NCBI RefSeq assembly: GCF_016808335.1
Contig: NC_053142.1
Span: 40,405,674-40,469,673 of the forward strand
Source: Panicum virgatum
Lineage: Eukaryota; Streptophyta; Magnoliopsida; Poales; Poaceae
Direction of reading: 5' to 3'
Length of the DNA: 64,000 nt
Within the stretch, counting starts at the first letter, position 1; the number at the start of each line of letters is the position of its first letter. A program made the position numbers and the translations under genes. The notes below the pieces were generated by a model. That model had not been told where the DNA came from. It saw only the letters and a list, made by a program, of their open reading frames with translations, and did no database searches. Of this stretch, positions 34,171 through 44,288 are shown one piece after another.

Positions 34171-34439
34171 TCGGTTTGGTTAGATAAGATTGATTCGGTT
34201 AGAGTTTGTTTCCTTTGTGTGTTTCCAGGCTTGGCATATATAAGCCCTGACCTGTGATTAGTTTGCATCTAAGATTGTATCTAAACATTGGCCTGGGCTC
34301 CTGCCTCCTTGCCGCGCCGAGAGCTTCAGCCATAGCTCCGGCGCGTCGACGAGGTCCAGGGCCACGGCCGCCTACTTCCTTGAATACAATCTCCGCAACA
34401 TTCCAAGTACCAACTCTCATACATCCCTAACCCGTGACA
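34116..34439 (+). repeat. 3' LTR of the chromovirus
   Basis: 324 bp, apparently identical to the 5' LTR. It contains the stop codon of the polyprotein at 34168-34170. Confidence 0.96.
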
Positions 34440-36504
34440 CCGCGACTTCGTGAACGATATGCGTAGCTTCTAGCTCTACATGAAATGATAGAATGCCATG
34501 TATGAGTGCAATGTATGAATGCATACTGACATTTTATGAAACAATCATGATGCTAAATGGTGAAGAGTGGTGACTATTCAGTTATTAACTGATAGAACAG
34601 TCATTTACCGAAAAACCAGCTAACTAGTCCTTTGTTGAACGCACGGATGGTCCTGCTGGTGATGCTCTGGTTACCCTATTACTCTTGTCTAAAGTATTCC
34701 TCACGCTAAAGCTGCAAGTTAACCCTAACAACAGGTAACCTATCTACTAAACCACTGTAAGAGGCAATGTTAGCATATCTACTAACAACAAGAAAACTAT
34801 TTTAATTAACTAAGCCCTAATTAAATTTAACTAGTCTATCAAGCATAAAATAATCATTAGCAACTAACTAAATTATTTTGGCATGAACCCCAAAAATATG
34901 TTTTTAATACAACTAGCTAAATTCGCCACGAGCAAAATAGATTTACTAAAGTAGATCATGAGTACATTCTAGTGATGAGCGAAATCTAGCATGAAACAGC
35001 TACTGATACAGTGTTCTAATTTAAATTAACAAGATTTTTTTTACATATAATTTATTTCTTAATTTATAGCTATACTAAGATATGGAGAACACAATTAACA
35101 TATCAAACTATGTTTTCTGGACATGAATTTTTTTTATAGTGGACTACACATGCATAAAATGAAGTACCGCAAAAATTTCATAATTTTTGGACTAGCAGAT
35201 TTGCAGAAATTAATTAATTAAGCCTAAACACAATTTAAATTTTTGCAAGGGTAAAAAGATCATTTTGCAAGAATTAATATTTTTCCCTTATAGATACAGA
35301 TGCAACCACTCTAACAAAACTAATTTTGTATTTTTACTATTTTTCGTTGATTTGTTATGCAGTCTACAAGTTTTCGTCAAATGAATAAAAATCAGAAAAT
35401 CTTACCCACCGGTAAGACAGGTCACGGCCGGACCATGGCCGGCGGCGTGGCGAGCTGCTCTCGCCGGCGGCAAAGCTGCTCGGCGGCAGGGCAGGGCGAC
35501 GCGGCGGCTAGCATAGCCGAGCGGATCTGGCGCGCTCGGCGGCGCGGCGCAGAGGCGCCGGCGCACGGCCCGCAGCAAGGCAGCGGCGGCAACTCCACGA
35601 ACGAGCACGGAAACTCACGGAACGTGCAAGAACGAGGAGAGCACGAGCATCAGTGCCTCACCTAGGTTCGATTTGAGCCGCCGGACAAAGAAAACGGTGG
35701 CCGGAACTAGGAGTTCGACGTCGAGGTGGAGCTCAATGGCCATGGATGGCCGGCGGCCGGAGAACCTTCGTTTCCCGGCTATACGGTGGCCGGAGCTCGT
35801 GTCGGAGGGGTTGAGGAGGGAGCTAGGGAGGTGAGGGAGCTTCGGTTGGCGGCGATTTGAAGATGGTGGGGCGGAGGCCGGGGATTTGGCCGGTGGACGG
35901 GAGCCGCACGAGCTCGTTCGAGCTCTGCTCGAGGAAGAAGAAGAAGGGGCAAGCTGAGCGTGAGAGAGAGAGGGGAAAATATCACGCGGCCGACTCGGGA
36001 TAAGGACGAGGACGGGCGACGCCATGGATGGCTAGCGCGCTCGCCGGTGTCGACGCCCGACGCGCGGGCGCCGTGATGCGTGCTGCCCGGCGCGCTACCG
36101 GTCTGACCGGCCGATTATACCGGTCGGACCGGTCCAGGTTGAGCCAAACCCAGTTTGGTAATATTGGTTCCAACTTTTGCAAATTCAAAGTTTTATTAAT
36201 TGAAAACCGAATCAAAAACTTTTAAGCATCCTGAAGCACCTCATTTCATGTGTTTAGATGTTTACACAAGAATACAATTTGATTTGATTTCTAAAGGATT
36301 CCATTTGGAAACTTTTACTATAAATTTATTACCATTCCTAGTTACGGATTTCTACTATTACTTAAACGAAATATGATATGAGCTCTCGTTAAAAACATCC
36401 TTAAACAAAATTTCATCATCGCGTGTGTTAAAACGCAACGCTAATCGCCATGCTAATCCCCTGATTAAACTAAAATATAGATGATTAACACTTGGGGTGT
36501 TGCA

Positions 36505-36719
36505 GCCAGCCTGCCGAACAGCCAGCGTATGCACGCCGGCGCCGCCCGCTGGTGGCCGCCGGAGTTGCACAGCTGCTCCCACGCCATCCCGAGGGGTCCA
36601 ACGATTGTGAGCATTGTGGAAATGACGAGCCCGACCAAGTTGCTGACGAAGCTTGACTCCATGCCGGATTGATCGATGTGCTGCGCTGCGTGTGGTTGTT
36701 CTGCGCTCTCTTGCTGCAT
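36505..36719 (-). pseudogene. Copy A, 5' part, of the unrecognised membrane-protein family
   Basis: From a methionine at about 36660 (minus strand) it reads MESSFVSNLVGLVIS, a hydrophobic run, GMAWEQLCNSGG and RAAPACIRWLFGRLA. It then stops abruptly at the solo LTR and resumes at 27741. Copy B has the same sequence with MESSFVTNLALLVIS. A hydrophobic N-terminal segment suggests a membrane protein. Function unknown. Confidence 0.65.
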
Positions 36720-36959
36720 TGTGCGCTTTCTTGCTGCATGGTGTGCTCTTTATACTGCCAGTGATCAAATTCAGACCATGAATTTGAGGTTTGTCGAGAT
36801 ATTGATTCCTCGAGGTTCATAGGCTGCGGCGCCCGCGCACGTCTTATTTCTAACCGCAAAGATCGACATCATTGTCAGTCCGCTGCTGTGCTAATTTGAT
36901 CACCATGATACATGTTCCATGCACATGCAGCAGCCGTTGGCTTTTGCTCGAACAGAGCA

Positions 36960-37424
36960 GAACAGAGCGGAGCGCCGGAGCGAAGCAGAGCTGAGCAAAA
37001 CATAGCAGAGCATGTAGTGTGCCAGCCTGACGGAGAAGAACATGAGGCCCTCCTTGAGGCCCATGATGCCGCCAAGTAGCGCTCCGACGATGGAGAGGTG
37101 GTTGGACGGGTTGGCCACCCGCGACAGCCGCCGCTGCCCGCCGGAGATCCACTACCCGTAGATCTTGAGCTCCCGGCACACGATGGGAGGTGGCGCCATG
37201 AGCACATACTAGAGCCCGTGCGCAGACGAGGCTGCCAAGATTAGATCGAACGTGCCGTGAAGAACAACCTTGGCTTCAGGAAGCGTGACTAGCTGTTCAC
37301 CCAGATGGGCAAAGCAGACCTGCATGGAAGGAGCATGTGCAAAGAGTTTGTTGTTCAAGGTGCATGATTCATATCCATAATACAAGTACTGGGTTGCAGG
37401 GAAAAAATAAATAATGGTCAACAC
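36960..37424 (-). pseudogene. Unrecognised companion gene X of copy A, with two amber codons
   Basis: A continuous minus-strand frame is broken only by two TAG codons. It includes YLYYGYESCTLNNKLFAH, TLPEAKVVLHGTFDLIL, APPPIVCRELKIYG and NPSNHLSIVGALLGGIMG, ending in a hydrophobic segment (LKEGLMFFSVRLAHYM). A shorter, broken equivalent lies upstream of copy B (41.46-41.60 kb). X and the MESSF gene therefore seem to have been duplicated as one unit. I do not recognise the family. Confidence 0.5.
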
Positions 37425-37445
37425 AGAATTCAGAGCATATTATTT

Positions 37446-37840
37446 CAATGTTTGGCGAATGAGCTTATAGCAGAGTAGGTGAACAGCCCGTCCATCAGTA
37501 TCAGGCCTGTAGATCCCCTCCCGAACAGCTTGCTCATAGCTAACTTCAAGTCATAAGCCTGCTTCTGAGCATACATGACATGCATTTTGTTAATGTAAGG
37601 CATAATGTGCGTTTAAATCTCATGATTGGTGTACAAAGATAGTTTGTTACCTCAGTGAGGAAGTAGTCAGTGCTTGTTGGGAGGGTTGGGTTACTTGGTG
37701 TAGCTGTCTGCATGAGCGACGCTAGCAGGCCACCAGGCTTGGCAACGTTCGCCTCACGTTCAGAACGGCACAGACAGCCTTCAGCGCCTATCACTGGATC
37801 TATGTTCTGCATATGTTCCATTGACACATAGCCGTAAGTT
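37446..37840 (-). pseudogene. Possible 3' exons of copy B or of gene X
   Basis: Minus strand 37840-37650 reads YVSMEHMQNIDPVIGAEGC and further to TSTDYFLTE with a good GTAAC donor. 37563-37446 reads KQAYDLKLAMSKLFGRG and LILMDGLFTYSAISSFAKH and then a stop. These look like two spliced exons with plausible composition. Their gene cannot be named, and whether they belong with 38015-38378 or with gene X is open. Confidence 0.4.
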
Positions 37841-38014
37841 TCGAGACCAAATTTTTAAGCAGGTAGTTAGTCTGAGCGAATTCTGAACCTTTTCTAGACG
37901 GTTTAGTCTCTTGTAAAAAAAGGCAGATGATGGAGTTCACGATTTGTTTAATAGCAGCTATTTTTTTCCGCTCGTAAGTTAGCACAAGGAATTTTTTTGT
38001 TTATCTAGGCAAGG

Positions 38015-38378
38015 TTAGTTGCGGTGCAATGCACAACTGAATTTATCGCGTGAAACGAAAGGAGGTGCCGTAGTGGCTATGCCGTAGTAGCTGGCATAGC
38101 AGTGCATAGCAATGGAATGGGTGTAGTGGGGGGGACTTTCTGTCCAGTCTTTGCGCGAGGGCGTCGGATCCACATTGTCCACCATGGGAGCCTCGATAGG
38201 CGCAGGGGGAACCGCAGGCAGAATAGGGGAGGAAGATGACGCTGCATGCATCTCGTGCTTCTTGTTCTGGTGGTAGCATGTCGGTGGAAAGACGAAGACA
38301 GAGAGGGCGAATGGGACGACTATTGCCAGGTTAGGGAACGCTTGCCCGTCCGTCTCGAAGGATCCCACGTGCAGCACC
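38015..38378 (-). pseudogene. Copy B, 3' part, of the unrecognised membrane-protein family
   Basis: On the minus strand it starts LHVGSFETDGQAFPNLAIV, then SVFVFPPTCYH and a Ser/Pro-rich tail with MVDNVDPTPSRKDW. It is cut from its 5' part (40969-41161) by the second solo LTR within a single codon. It is about 90 percent identical to copy A. Confidence 0.65.
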
Positions 38379-40968
38379 TGTCACACCTTGAAATTTTTGG
38401 ATTTCAGGATGTTATTAAAATTAAAAATAAATAAACAATTTTCTCATAGTTTTAAAATTTTCTCAACATTTATTTCTCTTTTCAGGGAATTTAGTAAAGA
38501 ACAAAACAATTGGTTGTCTTCTAAAATAATTGAGGTTGTTTTGTTTGTGTTGCATTCATGCTGAATTGCATTGTTTTATTGCTTGTTGTTCAATTTGAAT
38601 TTGAATTCTCTGAATTTGAATTTGAATTGAATTATTTGAATCAATTTCAAAAAAAAAAATACAAAGCCTTTCTTTTCTCTCTCCTTTTTTTCTCCCTTGA
38701 TTCCAGCCCAGCCCAACCTCTCCTTTCTTTTTCCTTTCTCCCTCGCGGGCCAAACATCTCCAGCCAACCCACCTTCTCCCTCCGGCCCAGCCCGTCCCGG
38801 CCTCCCCCTCCCGCAGCCCACCGACAGACGGGGCCCGCCTGTCGGGGTCGCCACGGCCTCTCTTGGCCCGCACGCCAAGACGTCATCCTCAGCCCCTATA
38901 AATAGCGACCCCTAGATCTCCTTGAGCCCCAAACCGCAGCTGTCGCCCTCGCTTCGCAAAACCCTAGCCCTAGCCGCCGCCTTGCTCGAGCTCTCGGAGC
39001 TCACCGCCGCGCCGCCGCTCCACCGCTTCCGCGTGGACTTCGAGCTACTCAGGAGTTTCGCCTTGTGGTAAGGAAGCTTGCCGTCCGGTTTTCCCCCTCC
39101 CTCTCGATCTCCTTCACCGGGTTTAGCACACCAGAGCTCCGCCTCGCCGCTGCGCCACCGCACTCGCCGTCCGCCACCTCTGCAGCGCGCGCGAGCCCTG
39201 TCATCGCGTTCGCCACGCTGCGCTCTTGCTCCTCAGCCAACCCGCGCCCGTACCCGAGCCCCGGAGCACCAAATCGGCAACTCCGGTGACCCACAGCCGC
39301 GCGCCGCCGCTCACCGGCGCTGTGCGCCGCCGCTCTTTCCGCCCCAACCTGTTCTGGCCGTCCGATCGCGATCCGTCGGCCCAGAATCAATCTAATCCAA
39401 GTCAACCAACCCAAATACCGGTCAACCATGACACTTTTGCAAAATAGACCCTGAGTTTTGTCAGAATCAACCCGCGGTCCCCTCCAGTTCAAAAATAATT
39501 ACAAAATAGCCCTTGGTTTTATGTTTAGACCCCTGGACTTTTCTGAAATAGAACCCGCCGTCCAGGAGATAGAGTTTTGCATGCTAGCCCCTGTAGTTTA
39601 GGTTTAATTTCATTTTAGTCCCTGGTTTCTTTAGAGCTAGCCCCTAGAAGTTTAAATCTATCGCAAACAAGTCCTTAGAACCTTGTTTTAGCCATATCTT
39701 TCACGTTTTAACTCCGTTTTCATCGATTCTCGCGCTCACGTGATCCTTGCAACGTGTGCGATAGCTTTATGACCTTGTTATCCTCTATGAGCACAATTTT
39801 CTGTGTCTTGCAAATCTTTTCCGCTAGCTCTTAACTCTATAGTTAATCGCGACTAGATCCCTGAAGCATCGTTTATCCCATAGAATCGTCGTTTTAGTTC
39901 CGTTTTCCGCGTTTCTTGAGCTCTCGTAACCATAGCAGCGAGCCCTATCCTTTAGTACGTTCTTTTAAAGCCTTTCTTTTGTTATGGTGTAATGTTCTTA
40001 GTTGTATCTTTTTGTTTGCTTTGTATGTTTGCTCGATGATGCTTCGAGTAGAAGGATCGTTGTTCGAAGATTGAAGAATCAAGACACTTTGTATGAGCAA
40101 AAGCTGAAGAGCAGTAAGAGTAGATTATCGTTGGAAAAAGGCAAGTGACCCTAACCATACTTCTATCTATGCTTTATTTACAAGATGATATGATTTAATT
40201 GGAACATAGAGAACCACCCAAGAGAACCGTACAACCACAATACCATATGGCTCTGGTCTTGGCTAAGTAATTAGATGATCTATATGTCGTGTCTGGGGGC
40301 GTTTGATTGGTGGATTTTGGGTTATCGATATTTGAGGAGCGGGTGAATGAAGCTTCGTCTTCTGAGGTACCGCAGAAAGCAAGGGACCAGTGCGTAAATA
40401 TAGTGATTCTTTGTAAAGGTCTCGTAGCGTCCCTATACAATCACACCTCGGAAGTGTGGTATTGTGCCTGATCAGCACATATGCGTGGTTGGGTTCAAAG
40501 TTCTTCGGAACTTTTACGCGAATTGTGGTGAAAGTGTACAACCTCTGCAGAGTGTAAAACTGATATATCAGCCGTGCTCATGGTCAAGAGCGGCTTGGAC
40601 ACTCACATGATTAATAAATTTAAAGATGAAATTAAATTATTTTCTGGTTATTTCTTGTGGCCTTGCTGAGTACCAACCATAAGTGTACTCACCCTTGCTT
40701 ACTGCTGCTCAGAAGGAAAGATGTATGAAGTATGTTGAAGATGTTGCTGAGTTCTAGGCGTACGCAACCCCCGTCGATTGCCTGTGAAGTTTGGAGTCTC
40801 CGTTTCCAGGATAAGCTGTAAACTCTGATAGTCTTTTAGTTGTTGTTTTTCTCCTTTTCGTGATATTGTACTGATTAATTCATTTATAATGTCTCTATAT
40901 GTATGAAATTTAATCCTGGCATACATATAGTTATGCATTCGGTTTTGTCCTTAAAACCGGGTGTGACA
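38379..40968 (+). mobile_element. Solo LTR of a large Ty3/gypsy element, 2590 bp
   Basis: Starts TGTCACACCTTG and ends AACCGGGTGTGACA. The 5-bp duplication is GCACC on the left (38374-38378) and GCACT on the right (40969-40973). The one mismatch is a C to T change in a CpG context; the undamaged sequence GCACCGCG is seen in copies A and C. No coding domain or second LTR is present. The CCTTGCTGAGTACC tract near 40661 is typical of gypsy LTRs. It interrupts gene copy B. Confidence 0.85.
38896..38905 (+). promoter_or_regulatory. TATA box of the solo LTR
   Basis: CTATAAATAG about 520 bp into the LTR, followed by a GC-rich leader. This is the expected position of the U3/R promoter. As a solo LTR it could still drive antisense transcription into the surrounding gene remnants. 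Confidence 0.65.
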
Positions 40969-41161
40969 GCACTGCGCCGATCGCGCTGGCGATCAGCGGC
41001 GCCAGCCTGCCGAACATCCAGCGTATGCACGCCGGCGCCGCCCGCTGCTTACCGCCGGAGCTACCCAGCTGCTCCCACGCCATCCCGAGGGCTCCAATGA
41101 TGGCGAGAATGGGGGAAATGACGAGCAGGGCCAAGTTGGTGACGAAGCTCGACTCCATTGC
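40969..41161 (-). pseudogene. Copy B, 5' part, of the unrecognised membrane-protein family
   Basis: From the ATG at about 41155 on the minus strand: MESSFVTNLALLVISPILAI, GALGMAWEQLGSSGGKQ and ACIRWMFGRLAPLIASAIGA. The frame is clean up to the solo LTR border. With 38015-38378 it would encode a protein of roughly 180 residues with two or three hydrophobic segments. The insertion interrupts it, so it is scored as a pseudogene. Confidence 0.65.
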
Positions 41162-41460
41162 ACTCTCTTGCTGCATTGTGCGTGCATGGTTTGCTCTTTA
41201 TACTGCCCGTGATCAAATTCAGACCACGAATTTGAGGTTTGGCGAGGCGAGATACTGATTCCTCAAGGTTCATAGGCTGCGGCACCGCCACACGTGTTGT
41301 TTCCATTTCCAACAGCCGCAAACATTGAGGTCATTGTCAGGAAGCTGCTCTGCTACTAATTTGATCCAGGGCCAAGAACGCAAGTTCCATGCACATGCAG
41401 AGCGGAGCAGAGCACAGCGGAGCGCCGGAGCAGAGCAAAACAGAAGAATCAATATCTTGA

Positions 41461-41600
41461 GCTGCCGCTGACAATGACAGGGCCCGACGGAGAAGAACAT
41501 GAGGCGCTCCTTGAGGCCCATGATGCCGCCGAGCGCCGACGATGGAGAGGTGGTTGGACGGGTTGGCCTTTGATTTCCTTTTCTCTGTTCCTATTCCATC
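41461..41600 (-). pseudogene. Remnant of gene X upstream of copy B
   Basis: The minus strand reads KANPSNHLSIVGA, loses frame, then MGLKERLMFFSVG in another frame. This is the same order as in gene X of copy A. A few bases are deleted after the GA codon pair. It is too short to judge function. Confidence 0.5.
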
Positions 41601-41612
41601 TACTACGTGCAT

Positions 41613-43182
41613 GCATCGATGGCCAGGAGCTGAACCATTGACACCACTACTACTGGAGGTGTCATCTGGTATAAGTGCCTCGAGATCACGCCACCGCCGG
41701 CCGTCGCGGCTCAGTTAATATTCTGATGAGCGCAGCGGCTCCTGCCCTCCCTCTCAGCGCCCCTTCGATGTGCGCTGAGATTTGCGCCGCTGGCGCCGCC
41801 GGAGTGCCATCCAGGGGGGTTGGTGGGCGGGGCCGGGGTGGCGGAGGGAGGCGGCGGAGTTTAGAAAATCCGGGTTGCCAGGGGACCATGCCCGTCGGAC
41901 TTAGAGGAGATGGCGGCGGCGGCGGCGGCAGGCGCGGCGGCAGCGGCAGCGGCGGTTTGTCCGGCGGCGTGGGCGAGGGGGCGCGACAACGCCCCCGGCC
42001 GGGCGGGGTCAAACGGGCGGTGGGTGGCGGCAAGTGCGGCGGCGGCTGAGAGGGGGGGGGGGGCATGTGCCCGCCGTGCTCATGAAATCCGTATTGGTCG
42101 CGGCTCAATGTGATGCCACACAAACACAAGAGGTCCTGAACTCCATGGCTGAGGCCCGAGCCGTGGCTGTCGAGCAAGCCATGCCGAAGTCGAGATGGCT
42201 CGCGCCCACGATGCATGGATGGCCGTCGAGTTCATCGACGCCCAATAGATGAGTATGCTACACATCGGCAGTCCCCGTTGCCATCAAGAGTCCAAGACGT
42301 CGCGGCCGCCGCCGCCGCAGCACGACGACGCGACAACGCCGGCCAGCGCAGCACGTCGTGCCATGCAAGCTATACGTCCGAGCTGGGGCCGTCGAGCAAG
42401 CTTGGCGCCGCCAACACCGTACCGATGCATCCGGAGCTCGTGTATATCCGCACCGAGCGAGATCATCATCATCCGCGTGGCGTCGAGCACCCCACGATCG
42501 ACTACGAGCGGCCGCCACCACTGACAGCCCTGCTGCAAGGCTGCCGGAGGACCATGGAGCCGCGAACGACGACGGGCAAGCATCTGCGGCAGGCTGCAGA
42601 ACCGCGTCGGCGAGACGATGGCCGAGGTCTGCGGAGGGAGCTGCGCGCTGCCGCCATCACTCGGAACTGCTTCACGCTTGTGCCCCTGCTGCCGCCGCCG
42701 CCTTGGGGACTGAGGGGAGTGGGTCCTCGATCAACTTGAGCATAGGCGCCAGCAATCTCGGAAATCCATGTCCCATGATTTGATCATAGCCGGCACCATC
42801 ACTGCAAGCTTCGATGCATCGTGTCCTCATCGTTCTTGTCTTCAGTCGAGGTCCCCTAGTTGCTTGTGGCCATCGTTAGGATACGCATAACTACAAGAAC
42901 AATGGCCGGAGTAGCGAGCAGGCCTTCTAACAGCAATGGATCCCGTAACATTTGCCCCAGCCAAACAAAGTATGCATTCTCTTAATTTCTTTACGTTACC
43001 GTCGCATTCCATTCCCATTGCCATTTACGTTACCGCAACTGAACCAAACAGCACCTGCATCCGAATGTTCAAACTTGTCGCCTTCAACGCATCGATGTTT
43101 CAACGTATATTCCATCGCATTGTTTGCTGTGTATTTAACTGTGACGTGTTTTGCACTTTCACCGCAGGGAGAATATCATCCA
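41613..43182. other. GC-rich DNA without recognisable gene
   Basis: Open frames on both strands (about 41.68-42.78 kb) are long only because of high GC. They read as Gly/Arg- or Pro-rich protein with no domain. A G run lies at 42051-42063. No splice pattern, start context or homology could be supported. It may be a degraded gene or transposon interior. Confidence 0.45.
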
Positions 43183-43201
43183 TTTATAACATATCCCCAG
43201 A

Positions 43202-43572
43202 GCCAAAGGTTGTTAGCTCAGTTGGTCTGGGCGCAGTCAGCGGCACCCGCAGGTGGGGGGTTCGAACCCCCACCGGGACGGATTTCCCCGCCTGCGGAAA
43301 AAAACCCCTCATGATGCTTTTGATGACTTGGCTGTGTTGTCAGCCTGGGCCCGGCCCGGTAGGTAACGGCCCCAAGAACGTGGCACCATATACAGTGGGC
43401 TGTGTTGTCAGTCAGCTTGGGCCCGGCTCGTTGGGTAACGGTCCCAGAAACGTGGCACCAGTTCCAAGCTTAAGAGCCGGGGTTCGGGAATTTCTAGGCC
43501 AGGGTCATCTTGGCCTCTTCTTAATTACAATGCCGCGGGGGCGGTCTTTCCCCCGCCCGGTCAAGTTTTTTT
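43202..43572 (+). mobile_element. tRNA-derived SINE, about 371 bp
   Basis: The head contains a pol III A box (TAGCTCAGTTGG) and a B box (GGTTCGAACCC) with tRNA-like spacing. A long unrelated body follows, and it ends in a T run. A 19-bp target duplication, TTTATAACATATCCCCAGA, flanks it (43183-43201 and 43573-43591). The body contains an internal repeat (GTGTTGTCAG...GGGCCCGGC, twice). The length and T tail separate it from the Au SINE at 8996. It is not a functional tRNA gene, because the acceptor arms do not pair. Confidence 0.85.
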
Positions 43573-43591
43573 TTTATAACATATCCCCAGA

Positions 43592-44288
43592 CCACACGGA
43601 ACTCCGACCACAGGAGAGATCTCTTCGTGCGGGCACTGCGACCACCTGCATTTGGCGTAAGTGTGGCTCGCTGAGATCGATCAACTAGCCAATTCTCCTG
43701 CTGCGTGATTTGACTGTAATGCCGGATGCCAAGGATCATGAATCGCGCGCCATCGCCATCGCCATCGCCCATTGCTCTCGTCTCCTTGTATTGTTTATCA
43801 GACACTTCGTACGCTGGGAAATGGTCATGTGATCCAAATCCAAGTTGTGGCCATGTGCCCACGTTTGAACGTGCGTGCATGGGACTCAAAAGAATAAGCT
43901 TTAAGGTCCTCGAGACGTATACTAATAAAATAAAATAAAAACTGTGATATTTCTCTAAAGTGCACAGCTGGAGCAACATAATTCTTTCTCTTCAATGGCG
44001 GATGCATGATTGAGCTCCAGAGGGGGTTCTACTCTTCTTCTTTCTCTTCCCGCCTCCCCTTCCTTCTTTCTTCCTCCTCAAATTTGTAGAGGGGCTACCC
44101 ACGCTGGCTCCGCCCCTATTTCTCATACATGGAAAGAGAGAATATAACTTATTGGGCACACTGCACGTACATATTATATTATCCTAATGATAAGCAAACG
44201 CTAGCTCTATCCTAATGACATCACACATCAAGAGTGGCTCTGAATTCTAAACAAACTCTAAAACTAGCTAGCAAGTGGCAAGTAGCAA
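43592..44288. other. Intergenic and promoter region upstream of the glycosyltransferase
   Basis: Contains a short CCATCG repeat near 43749 and a candidate small MITE of the GGGGCGGA family at about 43998-44118 (ending GGCTCCGCCCC). The remaining sequence is AT-rich. No TATA box is certain. Confidence 0.45.

Larger units (their letters stand above)
29279..34439 (+). mobile_element. Complete Ty3/gypsy chromovirus, 5161 bp, identical LTRs
   Basis: Two 324-bp LTRs (29279-29602 and 34116-34439) begin TGTCATGG and end CGTGACA. I see no difference between them. The target duplication CCGCG is exact (29274-29278 and 34440-34444). The primer-binding site begins about 29605 (TTGGTATCAGG, initiator-Met type), and a polypurine tract, AGGAGGGGAGAGA, precedes the 3' LTR. 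The single long frame and the chromodomain identify a chromovirus; its small size and short LTRs suggest the Reina clade, which is an inference. Identical LTRs indicate a very recent insertion. Confidence 0.97.
27742..36504 (-). mobile_element. Large solo LTR (Ty3/gypsy type) with a nested chromovirus
   Basis: On the minus strand it starts TGCAACACCCCAAGTG and ends GGTTCTGTCACA (TG...CA). The 5-bp duplication GCCAG flanks it (27737-27741 and 36505-36509). Without the nested 5161-bp element and its 5-bp duplication it is about 3597 bp. No pol or second LTR is seen, so it is read as a solo LTR left by LTR-LTR recombination. The GC-rich 35.4-36.1 kb part resembles the leader region of long gypsy LTRs, and a tract near 28.15 kb (ACTCAGCAAGACTTACCC) resembles their 3' region. 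It splits gene copy A. Confidence 0.75.

Noticed and set aside
29580..34183. Many additional frames inside the chromovirus
   Set aside because: All are shadows of the polyprotein frame or of the LTR.
41675..42783. Pro-rich or Gly-rich proteins on either strand
   Set aside because: High GC alone explains the open frames; no domain, start context or splice evidence.
43204..43277. Possible tRNA gene
   Set aside because: It is the head of a longer SINE with a 19-bp target duplication; acceptor arms do not pair.
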